DNA from: Candidatus Hydrogenedentota bacterium
Lineage (GTDB): Bacteria; Hydrogenedentota; Hydrogenedentia; Hydrogenedentales; SLHB01
Direction of reading: 5' to 3'
NCBI GenBank assembly: GCA_029552745.1
Contig: JAKPDK010000158.1
Location: 124,001-188,000 of the forward strand
DNA length: 64,000 nt
Shown: positions 55,168 to 63,858 of the stretch, in pieces
Layout of the letters: every line of letters begins with the position of its first letter
Numbering within the stretch: the stretch's first letter is position 1
Position numbers and translations under genes: made by a program
The notes under the pieces: model-generated
What the model was told of the DNA's origin: nothing
Databases searched by the model: none
Seen by the model: only the letters and a program-made list of their open reading frames with translations

Positions 55168-57287
55168 GGGTTATCTTCTCCTCGCGGGATTTCCACCACG
55201 GCAATAGCGCCTCCGCCGGATGCATTCGCCAAACGTATCGTTCCACCGTGCGCTTCCACAATTTGACGACAAATCGCCAGGCCAAGCCCAGTGCCTTTTG
55301 TTTTAGACGTATAAAAAGGCTCAAAGACCTTTTCAGCCGCACCTTCAGCTAACCCGGGGCCAGTGTCAATAACCATCACCGTAAGGTGGGAACTCGTACC
55401 GTCAATTACCGTGTGGATCGTCCCCTTTCCATTCATGGCGTGACCCGCATTCTCAAAAAGATTTACAAACACCTGACGCAAAAGCTGGGCATCCACCCAA
55501 GCCATCGTGTTCACACCATCAGTCCGGGAGTTGACAAATATCACGTTCTGCATCTCAGACCGGTCTTCCATATCCGCTTGGGCAAGTTCAATGACGCTGG
55601 CGAGATCACAAACCTTCTTTTCCGGTTTCCATGGTCTGGCAAACATCAATAAACGCCGAACCGTGTTTTCCATCCTGGCTACTTGACTCAGCGCTTCTTT
55701 CAGCATGACTCCCCGTTTGGGATCATTCCCAACTTCGAGTTGCAACAACTGAAGAAACCCATTAATGCCTGTGAGAGGGTTCCGAAGTTCATGGGTAATT
55801 GCCGCACTCATCTCGCCGATAGCCGCAAGACGCTCAGACCGTGTCGCCCGCTCTTGCATCGCCTTAAAATCTGTTGTGTCCCGAATGACAATCGTACAAT
55901 ACTTTTTGCTCCCAAATGAGAATACCCCAATATTTACGTCCATCGGGAAAACAGTCCCGTCCAAACGCCTCCCTTGCAACTCCACAGAATGCGGCATACT
56001 ACCCATGGATACCGTCTGCAACGACAGATGGACATCGTCCCACTTCTTTGTGCTTTCTTCGTCGGCAAGAAATGTTCGGAATTCCAAGCCCGAAAGACCA
56101 CCCCGCTGCGCCGCCAAGATAGACTCTCCTGCAAGATTGGACTGAAGGATCGTGCCAGTTTCGTCAAGCACCATGATCCCATCAGGAGCTGTTTCGATTA
56201 TGGTTTGAAGTCGAGCCTCATTTTCTTGGAGGGCATTTTCGGCTCGTCGTCGCAATTCAAAATCGTGTTCCAGCCTTTGCAACATATCATCAAAAGCCTT
56301 TGCCAATTGCCCAATTTCGTCCTTCCGGTTTGCGAGCACAGGCGGGGTACCCCGTTCTCCCAGTTTTACCTCCCGCGTATAACCTGTTAAGGCAAGTATC
56401 GGTTTGACCACCACACGTTGCAAGGAAATCATCAGCACCAAGAGTGTCGCCAACCCGGCACCAACCGTCAGTACATAGGCAACACGAGCTGACTTACGTC
56501 CTTCCAACCAAACATAACGCGGGAAATTCAGCCGTAGTACCATCAAGGGATTACCGGCAAGGTCATCCAGAACGGTAGCGAGCAGCAAATGGCCGGCGCT
56601 CTCTCGTTCCACATGTCCCGATGCCAATTTTTCGATATCTGCCCCTTCGGGCAAAGGCTCGCATACAAAATCTAAATCCACCTGTTCGCGCAACAAATCC
56701 TGAACTTCTTGCGTATACAAGCGCCCCATCACGAACGTGCCCCTAACCGGCCCCGATCCGTCGCTGCGGAGAATCGGACAAATAGCAACCAACATAGGAC
56801 CAACCGTCGTTTGAATCAGGCCGGCACGGGCCGCCTCAGGTCCCCCACTGGCGGCATGGGTGAGCACATAATCAAAAATCTGAGAAGGAATTGACACGCC
56901 GATTTCTTCGGGCTCTCTACGATCTAATTTGTATCCATTTTCCCAGACAGGATTCCCCTTCGTATCCCGAATGGAGATGAAATTTAGACGATTTTGAACA
57001 TAAACCTCCCAGTATAAATTGCTTGCAATATAACGGGGATCTATTGTTTCAACAAACTCATACGTGTCGTTCCACAGAGACCAGTCATTCGTAAACATCT
57101 TAAGATGTTCGCATTCGCGTTCAATCGCCTTTACGCAACGGCTCAAATCACGAAAGGCTAGGTCTCGCTCCAATTCTTCAAACTTTTTGAGAACCGCAAC
57201 CCGTTGGACCGTATACTCGGCAAAAATATAAAGAAGAACAACGATTATAAGAAAGAGCACAATCCGCCCTTTTAGAGAATGAAACAT
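55164..57287 (-). CDS. Membrane histidine kinase (CHASE4, HAMP, PAS)
   Basis: A 707-residue sensor kinase. An N-terminal helix (IVLFLIIVVLLYIFAEYTV) and a second near 265-290 bracket a periplasmic CHASE4-type domain (DWSLWNDTYEFVETIDPRYIASNLYWE). HAMP (about 290-345), PAS (about 360-480), HisKA with ITHELRNPLTGINGFLQL (His near 499) and a HATPase_c with the N box near 610 (FENAGHAMNGKG) and DTGPGLAEGAAEKVFEPFYTSKTKGTGLGLAI follow. It pairs with the overlapping sigma-54 response regulator. The signal is unknown. ATG at 57287 follows GGGGGTGAC. Confidence 0.92.
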   Translation of the reverse strand: MFHSLKGRIVLFLIIVVLLYIFAEYTVQRVAVLKKFEELERDLAFRDLSRCVKAIERECEHLKMFTNDWSLWNDTYEFVETIDPRYIASNLYWEVYVQNRLNFISIRDTKGNPVWENGYKLDRREPEEIGVSIPSQIFDYVLTHAASGGPEAARAGLIQTTVGPMLVAICPILRSDGSGPVRGTFVMGRLYTQEVQDLLREQVDLDFVCEPLPEGADIEKLASGHVERESAGHLLLATVLDDLAGNPLMVLRLNFPRYVWLEGRKSARVAYVLTVGAGLATLLVLMISLQRVVVKPILALTGYTREVKLGERGTPPVLANRKDEIGQLAKAFDDMLQRLEHDFELRRRAENALQENEARLQTIIETAPDGIMVLDETGTILQSNLAGESILAAQRGGLSGLEFRTFLADEESTKKWDDVHLSLQTVSMGSMPHSVELQGRRLDGTVFPMDVNIGVFSFGSKKYCTIVIRDTTDFKAMQERATRSERLAAIGEMSAAITHELRNPLTGINGFLQLLQLEVGNDPKRGVMLKEALSQVARMENTVRRLLMFARPWKPEKKVCDLASVIELAQADMEDRSEMQNVIFVNSRTDGVNTMAWVDAQLLRQVFVNLFENAGHAMNGKGTIHTVIDGTSSHLTVMVIDTGPGLAEGAAEKVFEPFYTSKTKGTGLGLAICRQIVEAHGGTIRLANASGGGAIAVVEIPRGEDNP

Positions 57288-57317
57288 GTCACCCCCGACG
57301 AAATTCGTGTTTTCTGC

Positions 57318-59855
57318 CTATTTCGATAAACTTCCAAAAACAGAAATCGTATTAGCTGCATAGCCGCACAGTAAAGACCTGTTAGAAGATGATAAATCCT
57401 GCACCCCCATTGAGAGAAATGTCAACCCTCTTGGCAATATACCTAGAGACTGCAACATCCCGCCCGGCGTCACCCGCACCAGCGTTCCATCGCCACTTAT
57501 CACAAAATAAGCGTTTGACTCTGAAGGATCGGCAACCCCTTGTTCCGGACTAATCCCTAAAGTGTTCTCATGAAAAATAAAATCGCCGTTACAAAGATAT
57601 GCCGTTTTATCCGTAAGAAGAACTACAAACTCTTTTCCCTCCCCTCCACAAACACGAAAGATTTGTTTCACACGCCCGTCTACGGTGGTTCGAGTCTTCG
57701 TAATACCGTAAAGGGCATCTCGGATCTCCACTTCGCCGTTCGCACCACCAAGAACTATTTCCGCCACTCCGTCCCCGTCCACATCAAGCGTCAAAGGGGC
57801 ACAAGAAGGCTCAAAGGAAAGCTTTATGCGAAAAAGCTCGTTGCCCGTATTGGAAAGACACCGTAATTCCGGAGGCGTTGAGGCACATAACAACGCCACA
57901 AAGTCGCGATTTCGACTCGAAATAGGAAAAACCAGGGCGCCAACGAGCGGAGCCAATGCTTCGTAGCGCCACCACACCTTTCCATTCGACAGCAAACTTA
58001 CCAACACGCCCTGCGAATCTCCAACCAAAATTTCGTCTCCCGGAAACCAATGAAGATTCGCTCGCAACGGAGTACCAACTAGCCCCGTCTGCAAAGGACG
58101 ACTCCTCCAAAGTTCTTTGCCCTCAGGGTCACAAGCAATCACCCTCCCCCGCTCATCTCCACTTACGATTTGGTAAGCGCCATAGGGGCCGTGCACAACC
58201 GCCGGGCACATTGAAAATCGATTTCGAAACCACTTCCGCCACAAGACGTTTCCTTCCTCCGTCAACATCGTCATTTCACCTGCGCGGGTTGTAACAACAA
58301 GTTGCATATTGCCGGAAGCGTCTGAAAGGATCGCAGGCGCCCCCGTTACCTCCCCCTCAAAAAACGCTTTCCACAGAACCCGAACGGGCAATGCAACACG
58401 GAGCTCACGAGATACGGGCTTCATATCGGTACTGAAAAGATTGACGGAAAGTTTCATTTGCGGCGCGTCCCGCTCCAGCCCACTAAGAACACCCTGGACT
58501 TCCACACGCTCCCCCGGTGAAGCTTGGACAGGCACGATGCCAGGACTTACGGTGCCGCGACAGCGCAATCCCACACCCATCATACCGGACACCGAAAAGC
58601 CCGTACGATTGACAAACCCATAAGAAATAGGGAAAACCGAGTCCGTACCTGCTGGTTGCAACTCGAACCAAAGACAAGCAGGCGTTACCCAATCCTTTAG
58701 AGGCAATGGAAACACAAAAAACGGATGACTATTTTGGAAAAATGCCGGATTATCGGATGGTCGAAAGATTTCATCGGTGGCAAGGTCGACGACTTTTTTC
58801 GCCGAAGCGAACTCAGAAAAATCGAAATGCGAACCGTCCACAATGACACCAGCGCCATCTCTGCCCCGCAAAGCATAATAGCGTAACCCCGTCTTGCCAG
58901 AAGTGGAATAGCCAACTCGCTCGTAGCCTTCAAAATAAGCATACGACCGTTTAATTGTCTCAACCCACTCCGAATCATAGGGCACTATAGGCGTGATTAC
59001 CACGTATCGGTCGGCGCATAAAAGGGCATGTAACACCGAGGCGGTGTGGGAACCGGTACCGTTCCACATCACAGACCTGGAACAAAGCGCCTCAGAATCT
59101 CCCCCGATCAAGGCTGACAGTCGCTCAAACAAGGAGGCAGATTCGGCGTCTAGTTCCTTTTCCGAGGCAGCGCGAAAACCCAAGTGTACATGGGCGACGT
59201 CTCGTTGTCCATCTCTCTCTACCAAACCCGCTAACCACAAAAACCATAGCGGAGGGGCGCTACCGTTTTCGGGGATCGGAACCAACACGTCCGCCTCCGG
59301 AAATGCCGAAAATAAAGCGCGACGCAAACGACGCCCAGCTTGACGTGCCCTGTCTGCAAGACACGGAGGCGGACACACGTCCCAATCATAACCTTCCCAG
59401 CGGTAATCATAACCAGGCACCGTGGGATCATTTTGTAACATAAGACCTGTAGCCCCTGCTGCTTGGCATGCGGACGCCCACGAACCAACCTCTCGCAAAA
59501 ATTTCTCCAACGAATCTGTGCTGGAAACGCCTTCTACGGAAGGAAAAGTCAGCTTGAAAAAAAGATGCGACATCCCCGCCTCTTTTACCCGCCTCATCAA
59601 GTCCCCGACTTGCTCCTGTGGTGCCGCTAAATCGTCCCCCGAAGGACTGAGCGAGGATACATCTATGATGAGTCCGGAAATTCGCGCACGTCCCCAAAGC
59701 GACAATAGACCACTGTTATCCAAAACATCCGCTTCTGCTACGACGAGCGCTTTCGGAAATGCCGGCTCGGGCACAGGTCTATCCGCGACGACAACAAAAG
59801 AATGAAGTCCCGCCACCAGAAAGCAAAAAAAGACCTTTTTGTACTGCCGCTTCAT
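57318..59855 (-). CDS. Secreted TIM-barrel-like and PQQ-propeller protein
   Basis: An 845-residue protein with a signal peptide (VFFCFLVAGLHSFVVVA, about residues 8-24). The N-terminal half (about 30-330) begins SLWGRARISGLIIDVSSLSPSGDDLAAP and looks like a TIM barrel of the kind found in secreted glycoside-hydrolase-like proteins (GATGLMLQNDPTVPGYDYRWEGYDWD). A beta-sandwich follows, then residues about 470-845 hold PQQ-like propeller repeats (EGNVLWRKW, EGKELWRS, NGKVWWRY, TGNELFRI) with a DVDGDGVAEIVLGG strand. Substrate and PQQ binding are not shown. ATG 59855 starts the signal peptide; a TTG three codons earlier opens the frame. The kinase start lies 30 bases downstream. Confidence 0.65.
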   Translation of the reverse strand: MKRQYKKVFFCFLVAGLHSFVVVADRPVPEPAFPKALVVAEADVLDNSGLLSLWGRARISGLIIDVSSLSPSGDDLAAPQEQVGDLMRRVKEAGMSHLFFKLTFPSVEGVSSTDSLEKFLREVGSWASACQAAGATGLMLQNDPTVPGYDYRWEGYDWDVCPPPCLADRARQAGRRLRRALFSAFPEADVLVPIPENGSAPPLWFLWLAGLVERDGQRDVAHVHLGFRAASEKELDAESASLFERLSALIGGDSEALCSRSVMWNGTGSHTASVLHALLCADRYVVITPIVPYDSEWVETIKRSYAYFEGYERVGYSTSGKTGLRYYALRGRDGAGVIVDGSHFDFSEFASAKKVVDLATDEIFRPSDNPAFFQNSHPFFVFPLPLKDWVTPACLWFELQPAGTDSVFPISYGFVNRTGFSVSGMMGVGLRCRGTVSPGIVPVQASPGERVEVQGVLSGLERDAPQMKLSVNLFSTDMKPVSRELRVALPVRVLWKAFFEGEVTGAPAILSDASGNMQLVVTTRAGEMTMLTEEGNVLWRKWFRNRFSMCPAVVHGPYGAYQIVSGDERGRVIACDPEGKELWRSRPLQTGLVGTPLRANLHWFPGDEILVGDSQGVLVSLLSNGKVWWRYEALAPLVGALVFPISSRNRDFVALLCASTPPELRCLSNTGNELFRIKLSFEPSCAPLTLDVDGDGVAEIVLGGANGEVEIRDALYGITKTRTTVDGRVKQIFRVCGGEGKEFVVLLTDKTAYLCNGDFIFHENTLGISPEQGVADPSESNAYFVISGDGTLVRVTPGGMLQSLGILPRGLTFLSMGVQDLSSSNRSLLCGYAANTISVFGSLSK

Positions 59856-59911
59856 ATAACACAACTTATCATGTTAACACTTCAAGGACAATAGTGTGTT
59901 TTCGTCCATCA

Positions 59912-60254
59912 GCTTTGGCACTTTTTATTGTGGTGGTTGAGGAATTAAAAAAAGGATTCTACAGGAAGGGCCTTGATGAAAAGGCACCGACCCACGACGT
60001 CCTGAAGTACCTTTAAGTCATTTACGAATTCCTTGAGTATATAGAGTTTTTCCGTGCTAAGTCCTATTGCGCTATTTCCCCAGCACTGTCATTGCGAGGA
60101 GCCCCTCAGGCACGACGTGGCAATCCCCTCGGGAGTTCGGGGGAGACCCTGCCCGAAGTCTTCTTGCGCTGCGCGGTTCAGGGGATTGGTTCGTTGCGTC
60201 GAAGACCTGCTCCTCGCAATGGAAACCGTAAGGGGCGAGGCATGCATCGCCCCT
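59912..60254 (-). repeat. Dispersed non-coding repeat, copy D (opposite orientation)
   Basis: This copy is inverted relative to A-C. GCTTTGGCACT at 59912-59922, preceded by TTCGTCCATCA, matches the reverse complement of the right end of copy A (TTCGTCCATTACCTTTGGCACT on that strand). Then GCCTTGATGAAAAGGCACCGA matches the inner right part of A. CATTGCGAGGAGCC ... GTGGCAATCCCC follows near 60092, and the near-perfect palindrome AGGGGCGAGGCATG/CATCGCCCCT lies at 60231-60254 (compare copy B). A second inverted end was not found, so this copy is truncated or altered. It fills most of the 553-base gap before the cold-shock gene. Confidence 0.65.
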
Positions 60255-60408
60255 ACGAAGAAGGTGACGCATTTGCGTAGAAGGTGGTTCTGAGCGGGGA
60301 CGGGGAAGGCGAATCCGGGACTCATCCTACAGAGGGTGAAGGGGACGTGTCATATCAAATCCTCTTGCACCACATCTCCATGGCTGCAGGCATTCACCCA
60401 TCTCAGCT

Positions 60409-60681
60409 CTAAGAAGCGGGTTGGCCCGAGCCTGGTGGATTTGATATAGGTACTACGTTCAATGCTTGGAAACCTTTCGGTGTCTCCACGAGCTCAAACT
60501 GCACCTGTGCCCCCTCTTTTAAGGTCCTATAGCCCTCCATTTTGATCGCCGAATGATGCACAAAGATATCCGCCAAGCCGTCACATACGATAAATCCATA
60601 TCCTTTTTGATTATTAAACCACTTAACGCGTCCCGAACGCGCCGTGCTTTTCAAAGAAACATCTTCTTTTCTACTAGCCAC
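60409..60681 (-). CDS. Cold-shock-domain protein
   Basis: A 90-residue CspA-type nucleic-acid-binding protein. The cold-shock domain has VKWFNNQKGYGFIV with RNP1 (KGYGFI, residues 26-31) and RNP2 (DIFVHHSAI, about 38-46). It has a 14-residue Lys/Ser-rich N-terminal extension and a Pro/Gly-rich tail compared with the 67-70 residue CspA. The start is GTG at 60681 with GAGGAG seven bases upstream. The gene is followed by the repeat copy D. Confidence 0.93.
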   Translation of the reverse strand: MASRKEDVSLKSTARSGRVKWFNNQKGYGFIVCDGLADIFVHHSAIKMEGYRTLKEGAQVQFELVETPKGFQALNVVPISNPPGSGQPAS

Positions 60682-60889
60682 TGCACGTCTCCTCTTCGGA
60701 ATCCATTCTCTCTACTACCACTTGTGCTATTTTTTTAAGTTCTGCAGCTTGTGTCCGAAGAAACATTATTTCTTTACAAAACATTCCGAAGTGAGGTCAG
60801 AGAAGATGCCCCCATCTAAGAGGTAGGAGGACTGTTGTGGCGCAAAAACTGAAACGTGCAAGGGAGTGAGCCGTCGTGTTTCCCCGAGA

Positions 60890-61843
60890 CTAATGTCCGA
60901 GCCGAACTTGATTCGCATCCACGCGAAGTCGTCCGGTTTTCATCATCCAACGAAGACTATCCGCCAAGCCTTCCCGTACGCCGATTTGAGGAACATAACC
61001 AAGGTCACGGCGTGCCTTCGAGCTATCAATACACATGTGCTCCACGACAAAACGGATGCCTGCCTCATTTACCCGACCCGTTGATACGGCTTCTTCGATT
61101 GACACATAGCGTACACACGAATTGGACCCTAACAAGTCTTTGATTATCTCGATGTACTGCGTCAACGTTACCGCGCGTTCCGAAGACAAGTTATAGATTT
61201 GTCCTGCCGCCACCTCGCGTTCCACAGCGGCACAGAAACCGCGAGCGAGGTCCTCGGTATGTACCGGCTGCAACAACGCCCGTCCATCCAAAGGCAACCA
61301 AATTTCACGGTGGTCTGCAATAGCCTGAAAATATTCGGGGTCACGTCCTCCCAATCCATCCAAGGGAACATCCCCTGCGCCGAAAACGTTGCTCACGCGA
61401 AGCGAACACACTTTGAACTTCGTTTCTTCGTAAAACTTCATGAGAACATGGTCTTGAGCGAGTTTCGACCCAAACCCGCCCAACTCCGGCGGACACGGGG
61501 TAGGGTCATCTTCCCGAATCGGCACAAAACCTGCCGGCGCATACACCCCCGTCGAACCGCAATGGATCAATTGGCCACAAAACCGTTTTGCTACAGGCAA
61601 TACCCATTGCAGATCTTCGGCGCTCAATATGGTATCGATAACGGCATCAAATCGAGTTTGGGTCAAGACAGGCTCCGCCTCGGCACGCTCATGCGCATTA
61701 CCAAAAACGTGATGTACCTCCCGGGGCAAATCACCTGGCGTGTTGCCTCGGTGAAAGACCGTCACGGTATTTCCACGACGGAGAAGCTCGCGTGCGATCG
61801 CAGCCCCCAGAAACCTTGTCCCGCCGATGATGAGAACGTTCAT
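60890..61843 (-). CDS. NAD-dependent epimerase/dehydratase (extended SDR)
   Basis: A 317-residue Rossmann-fold protein. The cofactor motif is IIGGTRFLGAAIA (residues about 5-17; GGTRFLG in place of GxxGxxG), the fold continues with FDAVIDTI and GSTGVYAP. The usual YxxxK catalytic motif is altered: after STGVYA the sequence SKLAQDHVL aligns where YxxxK is expected, so the Tyr is not evident. Such proteins include UDP-sugar epimerases and chloroplast mRNA-binding relatives (CSP41-like). The substrate cannot be read. It lies 36 bases after trpS on the same strand. Confidence 0.85.
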   Translation of the reverse strand: MNVLIIGGTRFLGAAIARELLRRGNTVTVFHRGNTPGDLPREVHHVFGNAHERAEAEPVLTQTRFDAVIDTILSAEDLQWVLPVAKRFCGQLIHCGSTGVYAPAGFVPIREDDPTPCPPELGGFGSKLAQDHVLMKFYEETKFKVCSLRVSNVFGAGDVPLDGLGGRDPEYFQAIADHREIWLPLDGRALLQPVHTEDLARGFCAAVEREVAAGQIYNLSSERAVTLTQYIEIIKDLLGSNSCVRYVSIEEAVSTGRVNEAGIRFVVEHMCIDSSKARRDLGYVPQIGVREGLADSLRWMMKTGRLRVDANQVRLGH

Positions 61844-61879
61844 ACGGCTCCTCCCGAACTTAGCCCCTGCTCCGCCAAC

Positions 61880-62941
61880 TCACGCCCGAAATAGACTCCT
61901 GCCAATTCCCATGGCTTCGCGGCATGCCTCAACCGTCTCCAGTGCCACCGGAGTCACTTTTTGCGCGTTCTCCCGCAAAAACTCTAACACAAACGCATCA
62001 GTGTTGTTCGGATCGTTATACCGCTCAATGATTGGTTTATTGAACGCATTCACGTAGTCCGCCAACGTCGTCTTGAGCAGCTTATAAAACTTCTCCCGAC
62101 GACGATATTTACCTACAAAATCCTCGTACACGTCGCGGGGCGCCAGCAGATAGAGCAAGAAGTACAACGCCCCCACACTTGGTGGCATTTGCGGCACAAT
62201 CATCTCAGGCTCGTTGCTTTCCGTAGTCAAGGGCAGCGGATCCGTCGTCGTCTGAACGGCGCGAATCTTTGCCAACACCGTCTCGGGCGGGTCCAACAAA
62301 TCGAGCGTGTTGTTATCTGATTTTCCCATCTTGGACGCACCGTCCAATCCCGGCAGACGTAAGGCTTCGCGCGACACCGCCGCAGGCACTTTCAGCGTTT
62401 CGCCAAACCGACTGTTGAATTTCTGTGCGATATCAATAGCCATTTCCACGTGTTGTCGCTGATCATCGCCTACGGGCACCTTATCGGCTCGCACAATGAG
62501 GATGTCCGCTGCCATAAGCACCGGATAGCCCAACAAACCATAGGATAACGGGTTGCCTTCTGTGCCATCTTGTCGCGGTGGCAACTTGCTAAGCTTATCC
62601 TTGTACGTGGTCCCACGTTCTAAATGGCCAATATTGGTAATCATTCCCAACAATAACGCGAGCTCCGCCGTACAAGGCAGATCACTTTGGCGATAAATCA
62701 CCGACTTGTAGGGGTCTAATCCACACGCCACGTACGTGCGCAACATCGAAAGCGTCTGCCCAAAAAAATCCGTCTTTTCCGTCACGGTGGTCAACGCATG
62801 GTAATCCGCCACAAAGTAATAACAGCGGTGTCCCTCTTCTTGAAGTTTCAGAAAATGACGAATAGCACCGAAATAATTACCATAGTGTAAACGCCCTGTT
62901 GGACGTATCCCGGATAAAATGACTTCACGATGGTCTGCCAT
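61880..62941 (-). CDS. trpS: Tryptophanyl-tRNA synthetase
   Basis: A 353-residue class I synthetase. The N-terminal ILSGIRPTGRLHYGNYFGAI holds the HIGH-type motif (RLHYGN, about residues 17-22) and the KMSKS-type loop is SKMGKSDNN near 203-211. Length and motifs match bacterial TrpRS (about 330-350). ATG 62941 starts MADHREVILSGIRPTG. A divergent pseudopilin gene begins about 155 bases away. Confidence 0.96.
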   Translation of the reverse strand: MADHREVILSGIRPTGRLHYGNYFGAIRHFLKLQEEGHRCYYFVADYHALTTVTEKTDFFGQTLSMLRTYVACGLDPYKSVIYRQSDLPCTAELALLLGMITNIGHLERGTTYKDKLSKLPPRQDGTEGNPLSYGLLGYPVLMAADILIVRADKVPVGDDQRQHVEMAIDIAQKFNSRFGETLKVPAAVSREALRLPGLDGASKMGKSDNNTLDLLDPPETVLAKIRAVQTTTDPLPLTTESNEPEMIVPQMPPSVGALYFLLYLLAPRDVYEDFVGKYRRREKFYKLLKTTLADYVNAFNKPIIERYNDPNNTDAFVLEFLRENAQKVTPVALETVEACREAMGIGRSLFRA

Positions 62942-63095
62942 AATTCCCTCGTATTGCTAAAACGACCGATTCGATATATACTGACGCCACATAGTGGCGC
63001 CGAGTCCCATGGCGGGAACTGCCGAGCACCAGCAGCGCTCAAAAGCATACCGCATCATGGCTATGGCTTTCCAACAGCGCGCGGAGAACACTTTC

Positions 63096-63779
63096 ATGAA
63101 TAGTCCCTGCCACTCCAAAAAGATTTCCAAGAAGACCGCGCAGTCCGGGTTCAGTCTGGTGGAACTCCTCGTGGTCATCGCCATCATTTCCATACTCACT
63201 GCCATGTATGCCGCCGTCGGGGTGCGTGCTATCAGCAAAGCCAAACGCGTCGCCGTCGTAGAAGGAATGCGCCAAGAACACATCGGAAGATTGGCGGATA
63301 ATGCAAACATGGCGCGCTCCAGTCCGTCAAATACCCCTTCCACCGCTGAGGAAATACGAGAGCAGTGCCGTGCCGCTTTTCGTCAAAAAATGGACCTCGG
63401 CGGGAGGGAACTCATTTTTACTGAATTACTTTGTGTGGTGAAATCCGAAGCGGAATTCCGTGCGTATTGGTACACACTGGTAAATCCTGATGCAACGGGC
63501 GCCGTCACCCTGGCTGGAAATCGTTCCATCGTTGTCCAGGATGAGAACGGACAGTCCTATACGCTCGAGTGGCGAGACCGTAGCAGCATGAAAGATAGAG
63601 AAATATACCCTGTGATTTGGGAGTTCCTTTCGACAGATACAAAGCACATGAGCGCCGAAAGCCTCGGGATAACCGTGATGTTTTCCGATGGACATGTGGA
63701 GTACCTACCTTATCCAAGTCGCTATCCTGCAACGCGCGTCGTTGCCGAGCTTTCTCAACGATTCATGGACCGCCAATAA
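63096..63779 (+). CDS. Type II-like pseudopilin with C-terminal SDGH motif
   Basis: A 227-residue prepilin-type protein. After a short leader the cleavage site is G|FSLVELLVVIAIISIL (Gly at about residue 17), with Glu at +5, the classic prepilin motif. A helix and a soluble domain follow. Near the C-terminus, GITVMFSDGHVEYLPY matches the SDGH ending common in DUF1559-like pseudopilins of PVC bacteria. ATG 63096 is preferred to the upstream in-frame starts (63057 or 62994): it gives a normal leader and GGAG lies upstream. Prepilin peptidase is not in the window. Confidence 0.85.
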   Translation: MNSPCHSKKISKKTAQSGFSLVELLVVIAIISILTAMYAAVGVRAISKAKRVAVVEGMRQEHIGRLADNANMARSSPSNTPSTAEEIREQCRAAFRQKMDLGGRELIFTELLCVVKSEAEFRAYWYTLVNPDATGAVTLAGNRSIVVQDENGQSYTLEWRDRSSMKDREIYPVIWEFLSTDTKHMSAESLGITVMFSDGHVEYLPYPSRYPATRVVAELSQRFMDRQ

Positions 63780-63815
63780 TCACAAAAACGGCGACAAACC
63801 TCGCAAGAAAAGTGT

Positions 63816-63821
63816 TATAAT
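63816..63821 (+). promoter_or_regulatory. TATAAT box, possible promoter of the terminal lipoprotein gene
   Basis: A perfect TATAAT stands 38 bases before the ATG of the last gene. A GCGACA 19 bases upstream is a weak -35, so the promoter is only tentative. Confidence 0.35.
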
Positions 63822-63858
63822 ATAGAAAACGCCACCTCGCTCGAGGAGAAGGATAGTG

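Noticed and set aside
59912-59930. Possible sigma-54 -24/-12 site (TTTGGCAC then TTGTGG)
   Set aside because: Spacing gives GG-N10-TG, not GC, and no gene on that strand starts near; it is the end motif of repeat copy D.
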